Shown here one piece after another: positions 17,201 through 26,250 of a stretch of DNA of 64,000 nucleotides (position 1 is the first letter of the stretch; every line of letters begins with the position of its first letter). The stretch is from Methylobacterium jeotgali (lineage in GTDB: Bacteria > Pseudomonadota > Alphaproteobacteria > Rhizobiales > Beijerinckiaceae). The DNA lies in contig NZ_BPQR01000045.1 in assembly GCF_022179345.1 (NCBI RefSeq), forward strand, positions 16,459 to 80,458. The letters run 5' to 3'. The position numbers were made by a program, and so were the translations under genes. The notes under the pieces were generated by a model. It saw only the letters and a list, made by a program, of their open reading frames with translations, did not search any database and was not told where the DNA came from.

Positions 17201-17851
17201 TCAGGCCCGGTCTCGGCCCTCGATGCGGATCATCGCGAAGAAGCCGTCCGCGAAGGTGCGAAGCGCCTCGCCGCTTCGCTCGAGCTTCGCGCGCAGCACC
17301 GCGCCCTCCCACCCGATCCAGAAGAACGCCGCCAGCCTGTCGGCGTCGTGATGGGTCGCGATCTCGCCGATCCCCTGCGCGCGCCGCAGACAGGCGCTGG
17401 TGCGCCGTTGCCAGTCGGCGAAGACGCCGTTGATGAGCGTGCGGTAGGATTCCGGCAGCGCTCCCATCTCCTGGCCGAGATTGCCGACGAGGCACCCGCG
17501 CGAGAAGCCGTGGCGCTGCATCGAAGCCTCGGCATCGCGCGTGAAGGCGTCCAGTTGCGCCAACGGCGACAACGTCCTGTCCGCGAAGAACCGTTCGAGC
17601 CGACTCGCGAAATATTCGGCGTAGCGCCGTATCAGCTCGGCACCGAAGGCGTCCTTGCTGTCGAAATAATGGTAGAACGATCCTTTCGGAACGCCGGCCG
17701 TCCGCAAAATCTCGTCCAGACCCGTCGCCGTGAAACCCTTCGCGGTGAGAGCCGCGACGCCGGTTCGGATCAGCGCCTCGCGCGCGTTGCCGTCGCCGGC
17801 CAAGACCTTCAGCGGGCGGCCGCGGCGCTTGAGCGAGGGGTCGGCAGTCAT
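17201..17851 (-). CDS. TetR/AcrR family regulator (AcuR/NemR-like)
   Basis: A 216-residue regulator. The TetR helix-turn-helix spans residues ~22-68, with T-A-T-G-L-D-E-I-L-R-T-A-G-V-P-K-G-S-F-Y-H-Y-F followed by S-K-D-A-F. The ligand domain contains G-C-L-V-G-N-L-G-Q-E-M, a segment typical of the AcuR/NemR branch, whose members sense electrophiles or small acids such as acrylate. It sits upstream of the amidase in the same direction across 264 bp, so it likely controls that gene. Confidence 0.85.
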   Translation of the reverse strand: MTADPSLKRRGRPLKVLAGDGNAREALIRTGVAALTAKGFTATGLDEILRTAGVPKGSFYHYFDSKDAFGAELIRRYAEYFASRLERFFADRTLSPLAQLDAFTRDAEASMQRHGFSRGCLVGNLGQEMGALPESYRTLINGVFADWQRRTSACLRRAQGIGEIATHHDADRLAAFFWIGWEGAVLRAKLERSGEALRTFADGFFAMIRIEGRDRA

Positions 17852-18009
17852 GACATCTGGTTAGGCAGGCGACAGGGACCGATCAAGGGGCTTGCCGTCC
17901 CTTCGCGGACGAGGCCGGGGAACGGCGCCCGCCGTCCGGCACCGATGGCGGCGGCCCTGCCGCGCGTTCCGGCCGGAGCGGATCCGGACGGACGACCGCC
18001 GCCGAAAAC

Positions 18010-19491
18010 CTACTCCACCACGATCTTGTAGCGCTCGCCGGGCTTCAGCCGTGCGCCGCGCTCCAGCCCGTTGAGGACGAGGAAGCGCTCGAGCGGCTTG
18101 TCTGGCACCGCCATGCGGCCGGCGAGCTCGGCCGGGTCTTCGGTGGCCGCCGCCGTGACCTCGACGTGGAGGGGGCGCAGGCTCCGTGCCTCCTCCGGGC
18201 GCACCGGGGCGAGGCTGCCGATCCAGCGGCGGAAGGCCGGGTCCGGATCGGTGGCGCCCTTGGCGGCCATGATCATCCGGTAGGTCGAGCCGCCGAGGCG
18301 GATCGCGGCGAGGCGGAAGGTCCAGTCCTTGCCCTTCGAGAGGGCGACGGCCGCCTCGTGGCCGGCGACGGTGCGGCTCTCGATCGAGCCCTCGTCGATG
18401 CTGTCGTTCCAGGTGGCCTTCAGCACCTCGGCGAGGGGCTGCCCCTCGCGGCTGTCGACCTGGTCGAAGAGCAGCCGGCGGCTGCCTTCCTGGGTGGTGC
18501 CGAGCACGGCGTTGCGGGTGTTCTCGATGGAGAAGCCGTCGGGCACCTCGAAGGCGATGCCGAGGCCGGGATGGATGAAGCGGCGCCCGCGCACCGCGCC
18601 CTCGGCCGGGTTGTCGCCGTAGGCGAGCCCGTCGACGGCGGCGAGATAGCGGGCGCGGTCGTCGGCGCCGAGGCCCGGCGCGCCGATGCGGCGGGCGGCC
18701 CGCGTCACCAGCGCGATGCGCTCAGGGGTGCCGGGATGGGTCGCGAGCATGTCGGGCTCGGAGGCACCGGAGGATTTGAGCGCCGTGGTGCGGTTGAGCG
18801 CGGTGAGGAAGCGGGCGGCGCCGAAGGCATCGTAGCCCGCCCGCGCCAGGGTCCTCACCCCGGCCTCGTCCGCCTCGAACTCCTGCTCGCGGGAGAACTT
18901 CGCCAACGCGAAGCGGGACTGGTTCCGGAGCTGGCTGCCGGTCGTCGGGTCGTTCAGCACGTCGGTGACGACCCGGCTGACGAGCTGGGCGCGCAGCTCC
19001 AGCTCCGTGCGGGCGTTGGCGTGGCTCAGGGTGACGTGGGCGATCTCGTGGGCGAGGACGGCGGCGACCTCCGAGGTGTCGGAAGCGAGCGCCACGAGGC
19101 CGCGGGTGACGTAGAGGCGTCCGTTCGGCAGGGCGAACGCGTTGACGACCCCGGAATCGAGGATCGTCACCGCGTAGCTCCGGTCCGGCCGGTCGCCGGC
19201 CTTGACGAGCCGCTCGGTGATCTCGGTGAGGAAGCGCTGCGTCGCCGGTGCCTGGACCTCGCCCCCGAAGGCGGCGACGAGCTTGGCGTGGTCGCCATCC
19301 GCCGGCCGCTCGCGGGCGCCGGTGGTCCGGGGCGCTTCCGCCGGCACCGTGACCGCCGCCGGCATCACCACCGCCTGCTCGCCCGCGCAGCCGGCCAGCA
19401 GGGCGGCGAGGAGCGCCGCGCCCGCGAGCCCGCCGCGCTCCCGCGCAGGCAGCCGCAGGCCGGGCAAGAATCCGGACAAGAATCCGGTCAT
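18010..19491 (-). CDS. M48 family metalloprotease lipoprotein (BepA/LoiP-like)
   Basis: With ATG 19491 the product is 493 residues. A lipoprotein signal ends at L-L-A-G-C (Cys35). The M48 zinc site H148-E-I-A-H152 and the downstream E-F-E-A-D are intact, so it should be an active periplasmic zinc protease of the kind that cleans up misassembled outer-membrane proteins. Residues ~270-430 form an accessory domain. The last ~45 residues (F-L-V-L-N-G-L, then G-E-R-Y-K-I-V) look like a degenerate LysM tail. The frame stays open far upstream, through the nuclease-like gene, but the signal peptide sets the start here or at ATG 19536. Confidence 0.88.
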   Translation of the reverse strand: MTGFLSGFLPGLRLPARERGGLAGAALLAALLAGCAGEQAVVMPAAVTVPAEAPRTTGARERPADGDHAKLVAAFGGEVQAPATQRFLTEITERLVKAGDRPDRSYAVTILDSGVVNAFALPNGRLYVTRGLVALASDTSEVAAVLAHEIAHVTLSHANARTELELRAQLVSRVVTDVLNDPTTGSQLRNQSRFALAKFSREQEFEADEAGVRTLARAGYDAFGAARFLTALNRTTALKSSGASEPDMLATHPGTPERIALVTRAARRIGAPGLGADDRARYLAAVDGLAYGDNPAEGAVRGRRFIHPGLGIAFEVPDGFSIENTRNAVLGTTQEGSRRLLFDQVDSREGQPLAEVLKATWNDSIDEGSIESRTVAGHEAAVALSKGKDWTFRLAAIRLGGSTYRMIMAAKGATDPDPAFRRWIGSLAPVRPEEARSLRPLHVEVTAAATEDPAELAGRMAVPDKPLERFLVLNGLERGARLKPGERYKIVVE

Positions 19492-19541
19492 GGATCCGGC
19501 CCGGATCGATCCGTCGCTGAGAAGCGGTCCGCCCATCCCGT

Positions 19542-20438
19542 TCAGCGCCGCGGCGCCGGCTCCCCGTTTGCGTCCTGCCGGAGCCCGTCGTCGCGGGCCT
19601 CCTCCGGCAGCACCTCGATGGCCTCGGCGCTCGCGACGTCGAGGGTCGGTCCACGCCAGATCTCCAGGATGCCACGAGCGCGCACCCGGCGCCCCCGCAA
19701 TCCGGCGGCACTCAAACCACGTTCGAGCAAGCGTCGCCAAGTGCGTTTCGACACGGTGACTGTGAGAGCGTCCTCCCCCGAAGGTCCGAAATCGAGATAG
19801 GTGCGCGCTGCCCGCTCCCCGACCCGCCGGACCCGCCCCTCGACGATGGCGAAGCGCCCGGCGCGCGCCCGCAGGGCGGTGCCGTCCGTGGCGGCGGGGC
19901 GGGGGCGCGCCCAGATTCCCCGGCCGGCGGCGCGGGGTGCCTCCTCCAGGGCGAGGAGGGCCGGGCGGCAGAGCGTCTCGCCCTCGCCGGCATCCGCAGG
20001 CGCGAGGCCCGCGCCGATCAGACCGCCGGCGAGATCGGTCGCGTCCGCGCCCTCCGTCTGCGCGTCGACGCGGATGCGGCCCCACCGGTCCGCCTCGCCC
20101 CGGGCGACGAGGGTGAGAGGCTGCCCGACGCGCGCCTGGAGCCAGGCTTCCGCCGCCCGCGCGTCCTCCGGCTCCTCCGGCCAGCGCAGCGACCCGAGCA
20201 CCGCCTGGCCGCCGGAGCCGAGGCGCAGCTCCCCGCGCGGCCCGAGCCCGGCGATCGTGTCGCGCGTCGCCGCCGCGGCCCGGCACTCCGCCGGCCCGGA
20301 CCGCGGGGCGGCTTGAGAAGGGAGAGGAGCGAGGCTCGCGATCCCGGCGGCCGCGAGGGCGACCGTCCGCCCGGCCCGCGACCCCGGCGTCCGTGGCGCG
20401 CCCGCGAGTTGGCGGCGCGGGGCGTTGGTGCTAAGCAC
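19542..20438 (-). CDS. secreted thermonuclease (SNase)-like protein
   Basis: A 298-residue protein with an N-terminal export signal (hydrophobic stretch around residues 25-44, ending S-Q-A-A). Residues ~65-175 resemble an SNase OB fold, with V-A-R-G-E-A-D-R-W-G-R-I and the G-R-G-I-W-A-R-P end motif. A second beta-rich part follows (Y-L-D-F-G-P-S, then R-G-I-L-E). The catalytic Asp/Arg/Glu set of staphylococcal nuclease is not clearly present, so activity is uncertain. It lies directly upstream of the M48 gene (stop 5 bp from ATG 19536) and probably shares its transcript. Confidence 0.65.
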   Translation of the reverse strand: MLSTNAPRRQLAGAPRTPGSRAGRTVALAAAGIASLAPLPSQAAPRSGPAECRAAAATRDTIAGLGPRGELRLGSGGQAVLGSLRWPEEPEDARAAEAWLQARVGQPLTLVARGEADRWGRIRVDAQTEGADATDLAGGLIGAGLAPADAGEGETLCRPALLALEEAPRAAGRGIWARPRPAATDGTALRARAGRFAIVEGRVRRVGERAARTYLDFGPSGEDALTVTVSKRTWRRLLERGLSAAGLRGRRVRARGILEIWRGPTLDVASAEAIEVLPEEARDDGLRQDANGEPAPRR

Positions 20439-20448
20439 GCTGCCGGTC

Positions 20449-20780
20449 GTCTCCGTAGCTCAGCTGGACAGAGCACAGGTTTCCTAAACCACGTCAATTG
20501 GGCGCCGCGATCCGGGAAACCGCGCGGTGGATCCGCTCAAATTCGGGGAACGCTCCCGGCGCCTCACCGGCGCCCTGCCGATCCCGAGCCAAGCCCGCCC
20601 CGCACACGGACGGGAAGGTGTAGAGACTAGACGGGCGGCACCTAAAGGCGCTCTCGCGAGGGCGGCCCAGGGTGAAGGGATAGTCCAGACCACGAACGCG
20701 CCCGTCACGGCGGGGCGGCGGCGAAAGCCGAAGTGGGATGAAACCTGGGGTCGCAGGTTCGAGCCCTGCCGGGGACACCA
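20449..20780 (+). tRNA. tRNA-Arg(CCU) interrupted by a group I intron
   Basis: The 5' half at 20449-20485 and the 3' half at 20741-20780 together make a complete tRNA. The acceptor stem is GTCTCCG with CGGGGAC, discriminator A and encoded CCA. The D arm is GCTC/GAGC, the anticodon stem CAGGT/ACCTG with loop TTCCTAA (anticodon CCT, decoding AGG), and the T arm is GCAGG-TTCGAGC-CCTGC. The two halves are separated by 255 bp with group I intron features, placed right after the third anticodon base. Tools that look for contiguous tRNAs may miss it. If this is the only tRNA-Arg(CCU) copy, splicing is needed to read AGG codons. Confidence 0.93.
20486..20740 (+). ncRNA. group I intron (tRNA-Arg type) self-splicing ribozyme
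   Basis: The 255-nt intron starts after U20485 and ends with G20740, obeying the U at the 5' exon end and terminal-G rules. The internal guide sequence GGGAAACC (20514-20521) pairs with the 5' exon end GGTTTCCT, giving P1 with a U-G pair at the splice site. P7 is visible as GACTA (20625-20629, in the R-like GTGTAGAGACTAGACGG) pairing with TAGTC (20681-20685, in the S-like AAGGGATAGTCC). Introns of this kind are known in alphaproteobacterial tRNA-Arg(CCU), for example Agrobacterium, at about this size. No homing endonuclease frame fits inside. The first five intron bases repeat the first five of the 3' exon, but the pairing rules fix the junction. Confidence 0.92.
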
Positions 20781-20909
20781 ATCGACACGTCGCGAAAGAT
20801 GAAACCGACGCGTAGTACCGACATGGTCCCGCCGGCCCGTGACAAAGGCTTCGCTTGCGCCTAAGGCTCCGCTGAATGGCACAGGAGAGCGGGCGGGAAT
20901 TCGAGAGTC

Positions 20910-21326
20910 ATGGCCGGCCAGAAGCCTGACGCGCGGGATGCGTATATTGGACAGCGCATGGCCGACCAGCGGCGCAAGGCGTCGCTGACGCAGCGCAGCG
21001 TCGCCCGGAACTTCGGGCTTTCGGCCGCACAGCTCCAGAAATATGAGAAGGGCACCAACCGCATCAGCGCGGTGCACCTCGACATCATCGCCCGCATGAC
21101 GGGCAAGCCGCTCGACTTCTTCCTGCGCGGCATGCCGCGCCTCGATCCCGTCGCCGAGACCGGCTTCGGCGAGGAGAAGCAGGAGGGCTACCAGGCGCCG
21201 GACAACCCTTGGGCCGGCCTCGCCGAGACCGTCGCCCGCTACGTCGCCGAGAACTTCCCCGAGGACGCGCGCCGGGACTTCGCCGCGGCGGTCGCGGCCC
21301 TGAACGAGAAGCTCAAGGGCGAGTAG
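20910..21326 (+). CDS. XRE family helix-turn-helix regulator
   Basis: A 138-residue DNA-binding protein. Residues ~10-70 form a Cro/CI-type HTH (I-G-Q-R-M, then L-T-Q-R-S-V-A-R-N-F-G-L-S-A-A-Q-L-Q-K-Y-E-K-G-T-N-R-I). The C-terminal ~60 residues are acidic and helical and could oligomerise. It lies 130 bp after the tRNA and 154 bp before metK, in the same direction. This type of small XRE protein is a common neighbour of metK in Rhizobiales, but its targets cannot be told from sequence. Confidence 0.82.
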   Translation: MAGQKPDARDAYIGQRMADQRRKASLTQRSVARNFGLSAAQLQKYEKGTNRISAVHLDIIARMTGKPLDFFLRGMPRLDPVAETGFGEEKQEGYQAPDNPWAGLAETVARYVAENFPEDARRDFAAAVAALNEKLKGE

Positions 21327-21480
21327 TCTGCCGTGACGAACGTTCTGTACTTTTTAGCGGACACGTTCGGAATTCCGGCTTGACCTTCGCCAAGCGGCGA
21401 TGCGAGAAGGCCTGCCGTCTTTACAGAGAGGCCGCGCAAGCACCGCATCCGACGGTTGCGCCGGCCGCTGGGGGTGCCCG

Positions 21481-22659
21481 ATGCCGCGGTCCGACTATCT
21501 CTTCACCAGCGAGTCCGTGTCCGAGGGGCATCCCGACAAGGTCAGCGACCGCATCTCCGACACCGTCGTCGACGCTTACCTCGCGGCGATGCCCGAGGCC
21601 CGCCTCGGCGTCGAGACGCTGACCACGACGAACCGCGTCGTCATCGCCGGCGAGGTCCGCGGCCCCGAGAGCGTCACCTTCAAGGACCTCGAGGCGCTGA
21701 CCCGCGAGGCGGTGCGCGACATCGGCTACGAGCAGTCGGGCTTCCACTGGAAGAACAACGACGTCGCCATCTACCTGCACGCCCAGTCCGCCGACATCGC
21801 GCAGGGCGTCGACGCCGCCGGCAACAAGGACGAGGGCGCGGGCGACCAGGGCATCATGTTCGGCTACGCCGCCGACGAGACCCCGGAGCTGATGCCGGCC
21901 CCGATCTTCTACGCCCACAAGATCCTCAAGGACCTCGCCGACGCCCGCAAGGCGCGCGAGGGCGACGCCGCCAAGCTCGGCCCCGACGCCAAGAGCCAGG
22001 TGACGGTGCGCTACGTCGACGGCAAGCCGGTCGAGGTCACGCAGATCGTGCTCTCGACGCAGCATCTCGACGAGTCCCTGGACTCGGCCGACGTGCGCGC
22101 CATCGTCGAGCCCTACATCCTCAAGGCCCTGCCGCAGGGCTGGGTCAACGAGGGCACCGTCTGGCACGTCAACCCGACCGGCAAGTTCGTGATCGGCGGC
22201 CCCGACGGCGATGCCGGCCTCACCGGCCGCAAGATCATCGTCGACACCTACGGCGGCGCGGCGCCCCATGGCGGCGGCGCCTTCTCCGGCAAGGACCCGA
22301 CCAAGGTCGACCGCTCGGCCGCCTACGCCGCGCGCTACCTCGCCAAGAACGTGGTCGCCGCGGGGCTGGCCCGCCGGGCCACCATCCAGCTCTCCTACGC
22401 CATCGGCGTCGCCAAGCCGCTCTCGATCTACGTCGACCTGCACGGCACCGGCACCGTCGACGAGGCGAAGCTGGAAGGCGTGCTGATGGACGCCCTCGAC
22501 CTCTCGCCCCGCGGCATCCGCACGGCGCTCGGCCTCAACAAGCCGATCTACGCGCGCACCTCCGCCTACGGGCATTTCGGCCGGGCGCCGGACGCGGACG
22601 GGGGCTTCTCCTGGGAGCGCATCGACCTCGCCGAGAAGCTCAAGTCGGCCCTCTCCTAA
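21481..22659 (+). CDS. metK: S-adenosylmethionine synthetase
   Basis: A 392-residue MAT enzyme that makes S-adenosylmethionine from methionine and ATP in the cytoplasm. The signatures are [10 protein letters not shown] near the N-terminus, [11 protein letters not shown] and the P-loop-like [19 protein letters not shown]. The ATG at 21481 follows GGGGG and opens the conserved N-terminus; the frame is open further upstream without family similarity. trmB follows after 4 bp, forming a SAM producer/consumer pair. The 154-bp leader shows no SAM riboswitch that I can recognise. Confidence 0.97.
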   Translation: MPRSDYLFTSESVSEGHPDKVSDRISDTVVDAYLAAMPEARLGVETLTTTNRVVIAGEVRGPESVTFKDLEALTREAVRDIGYEQSGFHWKNNDVAIYLHAQSADIAQGVDAAGNKDEGAGDQGIMFGYAADETPELMPAPIFYAHKILKDLADARKAREGDAAKLGPDAKSQVTVRYVDGKPVEVTQIVLSTQHLDESLDSADVRAIVEPYILKALPQGWVNEGTVWHVNPTGKFVIGGPDGDAGLTGRKIIVDTYGGAAPHGGGAFSGKDPTKVDRSAAYAARYLAKNVVAAGLARRATIQLSYAIGVAKPLSIYVDLHGTGTVDEAKLEGVLMDALDLSPRGIRTALGLNKPIYARTSAYGHFGRAPDADGGFSWERIDLAEKLKSALS

Positions 22660-22663
22660 GTCC

Positions 22664-23380
22664 ATGACGGCGGGAGGGGACGAGACCCCTCCCGGCGCGG
22701 GCGGGGCCGATCGCGCCTTCTTCGGGCGGCGCAAGGGCAAGCGCCTGCGCGTGGCCCAGGAGGAGCGCCTCGCCGGGCTGCTGCCGCGCCTGCGCATCGG
22801 CCTGCCAACTGAGGGCGCCCTCGATCCGGCAAGCCTGTTCCCGGAGCCCAAGCGCCTCTACCGCCTGGAGATCGGCTTCGGCGGCGGCGAGCACCTCGCC
22901 CACGAGGCGGCAACGAACCCGGACATCGGCTACATCGGCGCCGAGCCCTTCCTCAACGGCGTCGTCAAGCTCCTCGCCCTCGTCGAGGAGCGGGGCCTGC
23001 GAAACGTGCGCGTCCACGACGAGGACGTGACCGCGCTCCTCGCGGCGCTGCCGCCGGAGAGCCTCGACCGGGTCGACCTCCTCTATCCCGACCCCTGGCC
23101 GAAGCGGCGCCAGCGCAAGCGGCGCTTCGTCTCGGACGCGTCGCTTTCGGCCATCGCCCGCGCGCTCCACCCCGGCGGCCGCTTCCGCTTCGCCAGCGAC
23201 ATCGACGACTACGCCGGCTGGGTGCTGGTACGCGCCGCCCGCAGCCCCGCCCTCCGCTGGACCGCCGAGCGGGCCGACGACTGGCGGCGCCCCTATCCCG
23301 GCTGGCCGGGCACCCGCTACGAGGCGAAGGCCGAGGCGGCCGGCCGCGTCCCCACCTATCTCGAATTCGAGCGGGCCTGA
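22664..23380 (+). CDS. trmB: tRNA (guanine-46-N7)-methyltransferase
   Basis: A 238-residue SAM-dependent enzyme that makes m7G46 in the tRNA variable loop. Visible are the basic N-terminal R-K-G-K-R-L, SAM motif I L-E-I-G-F-G-G-G-E-H, the acidic D-E-D-V motif and the family hallmark L-L-Y-P-D-P-W-P-K-R-R. It begins 4 bp after metK and is probably cotranscribed with it. Confidence 0.95.
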   Translation: MTAGGDETPPGAGGADRAFFGRRKGKRLRVAQEERLAGLLPRLRIGLPTEGALDPASLFPEPKRLYRLEIGFGGGEHLAHEAATNPDIGYIGAEPFLNGVVKLLALVEERGLRNVRVHDEDVTALLAALPPESLDRVDLLYPDPWPKRRQRKRRFVSDASLSAIARALHPGGRFRFASDIDDYAGWVLVRAARSPALRWTAERADDWRRPYPGWPGTRYEAKAEAAGRVPTYLEFERA

Positions 23381-23564
23381 GGCCGCTTGCCGCGCCCCCC
23401 TGCGGCGACACACGCACATGTTGTGATCGAAGGCCCCTTGCGGGCCCGATCCGCCTTGCCCGCCGGGGCCGGAGCGGCCATCTTCCGCGCCATCGGGCGG
23501 GCGCGGGGACCGATCCCTGCCGGCGTGGACGGCGTCGGTGCGAGGGACTTGGCGAAGGCTGAGG

Positions 23565-25292
23565 ATGCGAGTGGGCGCAGGCGCGCATGAGCCGCGGCAG
23601 GACGTGCCGCAAGAGGTGCGCGATCCCCATCGCGCCGCGTTCGAGGACGCGCCGGTCGGGCTCGCGATCCTGACCCCGGACGGAGCCGCCATCCGCGACG
23701 CCAACGCCTGCCTCGCCGATCTCCTCGGTTACGCGCGCGAGGCGCTCGCGGGCACGAGCCTCGCGACCTTGCGCGAAGGGGCTGCTTCCGAGGGCATCGA
23801 GATCTGGCGGCGTCGCGACGGTGCCCTCCTCGACGTGCGGGTGCGCGTCAACGGCGGCGTCCTCGCCGTGGAGGCGGTCGACGCCGACGAGGCGGTGCGC
23901 GCCGAGCAGAACCGGGACGCGCTGACCGCCGCCGGGCTCGGGGAATGGCGCTGGGACCTGGGGAGCGGCCGCATCGGCCTGTCGCGCCGGGCCGCGCAGA
24001 TCCTCGGCCATCCGCCCGGCCGCTCGCTGACCTGGCCGGACCTGCGCGGCATGTTCTCGGAGGGCGAGGCCCGGCGGGTGCGGCGCGTCCTGCGGCGCGC
24101 CTTCGCCCGCGGCCGGCACTATACGCTGGAGTGCCGGCTGGCGCGGGGCGGGGACGGGCGCTCGATCGTCGTCGGCGTGCGCGGCGAGCCGGTGCGCGCG
24201 CCCGACGGCACCCTGACCGGCACGGTCGGCGTGCTCCAGGACGTCACCACCCGCGTCGAGGCGCGCGACGCGCTGCTCGGCCGCGAGCAGCGCCTGCGGG
24301 TGGCGACGACGCTCGCCGATCTCGGCATCTTCGAGTGGCACATGCTCGAGGATTCCGCGACCTGGGAGAACGAGCGGATGTTCGAGATCTTCGGCCGGGA
24401 CCCGGCCGAGGGCACGCTCGGCAAGACCGAGTTCCTCTACGAGATCCTCCATCCCGACGACCGGGCGGAGGTGCGCGCGGCGATCTCGCGGGCGCTCAAG
24501 GAGGACGAGATCCTGCGGGTGAGCGGGCGCATCCGCCGGGGCGACGGCGCCTGGCGCACCATCGACATGGCCGGCCGCTTCGAGCGCGACGCCCCGAACC
24601 GGCTGCCCCGGCGCCTGATCGGCGTCGTCGCCGACGTCACCGACCGGCGCTACGCCGAGGAGCGGCGCACGCTCCTGATCCGCGAGCTGCACCACCGGGT
24701 GAAGAACACGCTCGCCACCGTGCAGGCGATCGTCGGCTCGACGGCCCGGACCGCGTCCAGCATCGAGGCGTTCTACGAGGCCTTCGTCGGGCGCATCAAG
24801 TCGCTCGCCCACACCCATTCCGTGCTCACCGAGGCGACCTGGCAGACGGCCGATCTCCGGGCGCTCCTCGCCAACGAGCTGCGCCCGTATGCCGGCGATG
24901 CCCAGGGCGGCCTGGACGGGCGCGTCTCCCTCGAGGGGCCGACCGTGGCTCTGCCCTCCGAGATCGCGGTGCCGATCGGCATGGCGATCCACGAGCTCAC
25001 CACCAACGCCGCCAAGTACGGCGCCCTCTCGAACCGCACCGGCCATGTCGACGCGCGCTGGAGCGTCGAGCCCGGCGGCCCGCAGGGCGTGCTGCATTTC
25101 GCCTGGCGCGAGAGCGGGGGGCCGCCCGTCGCACCGCCGCGCCGGCAGGGCTTCGGCTCGCGCCTGCTCCAGCGGGTGCTGAGCACGCAGGTCGAGGCCG
25201 AGGTCGTCACGGACTACGCCAAGGAGGGCTTCAGCCTGACCATGCGGGCGCCGCTGCCGGCCCGCGACGAGTCGCTGAACCCGCTGGCCTGA
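23565..25292 (+). CDS. PAS-domain HWE-family sensor histidine kinase
   Basis: A 575-residue soluble kinase with no membrane segment. There are three consecutive PAS-type domains, at about residues 20-105, 115-235 and 245-360. The kinase core is of the HWE kind: H-box R-E-L-H-H-R-V-K-N-T-L-A-T-V-Q (phospho-His about residue 377), N-box I-H-E-L-T-T-N-A-A-K-Y-G-A-L and the W-R-E of F-A-W-R-E-S-G-G. HWE kinases in this group often feed the PhyR/NepR/EcfG general stress response. No response regulator is adjacent. ATG 23565 is preferred over GTG 23538 because GAGG directly precedes it and the extra residues match nothing. Confidence 0.88.
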   Translation: MRVGAGAHEPRQDVPQEVRDPHRAAFEDAPVGLAILTPDGAAIRDANACLADLLGYAREALAGTSLATLREGAASEGIEIWRRRDGALLDVRVRVNGGVLAVEAVDADEAVRAEQNRDALTAAGLGEWRWDLGSGRIGLSRRAAQILGHPPGRSLTWPDLRGMFSEGEARRVRRVLRRAFARGRHYTLECRLARGGDGRSIVVGVRGEPVRAPDGTLTGTVGVLQDVTTRVEARDALLGREQRLRVATTLADLGIFEWHMLEDSATWENERMFEIFGRDPAEGTLGKTEFLYEILHPDDRAEVRAAISRALKEDEILRVSGRIRRGDGAWRTIDMAGRFERDAPNRLPRRLIGVVADVTDRRYAEERRTLLIRELHHRVKNTLATVQAIVGSTARTASSIEAFYEAFVGRIKSLAHTHSVLTEATWQTADLRALLANELRPYAGDAQGGLDGRVSLEGPTVALPSEIAVPIGMAIHELTTNAAKYGALSNRTGHVDARWSVEPGGPQGVLHFAWRESGGPPVAPPRRQGFGSRLLQRVLSTQVEAEVVTDYAKEGFSLTMRAPLPARDESLNPLA

Positions 25293-25311
25293 CTCTTCGA
25301 GCCCGCCGCCG

Positions 25312-26250
25312 TCAGGCGGCGCCGCGATCCGCCTCGCCGCCGGCGGCCACGAACGCCTTGAGCTCGTCCAGCGACCCGAAGGTGTAGCGGCCCCGCGGGG
25401 TCTCCGCCTCGATCACCCCGTCCGAGAACATGACGTAGGTGTTGCCGCCGGACGCATAGGTGCCGACGACCTCGCGGGCGGCGGGCGCCGCCTCCGGCTC
25501 GGGCGCCGTCTCCTCCGGCGCGGGCAAGGGCTCTTCGGTGGCGAGCGCCGGGCGCAGCGGCGTCTCCTCGGCGGCCGGCGCGACCGGCGCCTCGGCCGCG
25601 GCCTCGTCGCGCAGGGTCTCCTCCGGGCCCGGTCCGGCGATGGGCTCGGCGGTTGCCGTCTCCTCGGGGCGCGCCGGCGGGGCCGGCTCCGGGCTCACGA
25701 ACAGCTCGTCCTCGGGCGCGAGGTCGATCGGCGTCTCGTCCCGGGCGGGAGGCGGCAGCGGACGCTCGGGCTCGTCCCGGTCCTCCGGCGTCGGATCGGA
25801 GGCGGGCCCATTGTCGGCGGCGGCGAGCAGCGCGCTCTCGAAGCTCGGCTCGCTCCGGCGCAGGCCGATCCCGGCGGCGCCTGCCCCGGCGAGCGCGCCG
25901 ATGGCTCCCGCGCCGAGCGCGCCGGCCCCGAGCGCCGGCTCCGCCGTCCGGCCCTGCGGCTCCGGCGGGGCGGGGAAGGGCAGCGTGGCCGCGGGTGGCA
26001 CCAGGGACGCGGGCACGGGCGGGCGCGCCTCCTCGGCGAGGCGGCGGAAGCTCAGCGCCTGCTCGACCCGGCGCAGGGCCGAGACGGCGGCGGCGAGCCC
26101 GAGCAGCACCGCGCCCGCGGCGGCGACGGTGGCGCCGGCCGTGACCATGGCGAGCCCGCTCTCGAGCCGGACGAAGGGGAAGCCCTGGATCACCGAGGCG
26201 ATGCCGCCGATCATCATGGCGGCGGCGAGCGCGTACAGCGCGACGGTCAT
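25312..26250 (-). CDS. membrane protein of unknown function with acidic Pro-rich linker
   Basis: With ATG 26250 the product is 312 residues. Two membrane helices lie at about 4-22 and 35-60, then a short basic R-R-V-E-Q-A-L-S-F-R-R segment and a ~190-residue linker rich in Pro, Glu and Ala. A compact conserved-looking C-terminus is Y-A-S-G-G-N-T-Y-V-M-F-S-D-G-V-I-E-A-E-T followed by R-G-R-Y-T-F-G-S-L-D-E-L-K-A-F. The C-terminal part may be a small globular sensor or peptide-binding module. I do not recognise a family. It converges on the HWE kinase, with 19 bp between the two stops. Confidence 0.65.
   Translation of the reverse strand: MTVALYALAAAMMIGGIASVIQGFPFVRLESGLAMVTAGATVAAAGAVLLGLAAAVSALRRVEQALSFRRLAEEARPPVPASLVPPAATLPFPAPPEPQGRTAEPALGAGALGAGAIGALAGAGAAGIGLRRSEPSFESALLAAADNGPASDPTPEDRDEPERPLPPPARDETPIDLAPEDELFVSPEPAPPARPEETATAEPIAGPGPEETLRDEAAAEAPVAPAAEETPLRPALATEEPLPAPEETAPEPEAAPAAREVVGTYASGGNTYVMFSDGVIEAETPRGRYTFGSLDELKAFVAAGGEADRGAA

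Noticed and set aside
19492..20286. Upstream extension of the M48 protease frame by some 260 residues
   Set aside because: It runs through the nuclease-like gene in another frame, looks Arg/Gly-rich and meaningless, and would bury the lipoprotein signal peptide in the middle of the protein.
21327..21480. SAM riboswitch in the metK leader
   Set aside because: I looked for SAM-II, SAM/SAH and SAH riboswitch landmarks and saw none; only a short CGGAATTCCG palindrome and a G-rich ribosome site are present. A covariance-model search would be decisive.
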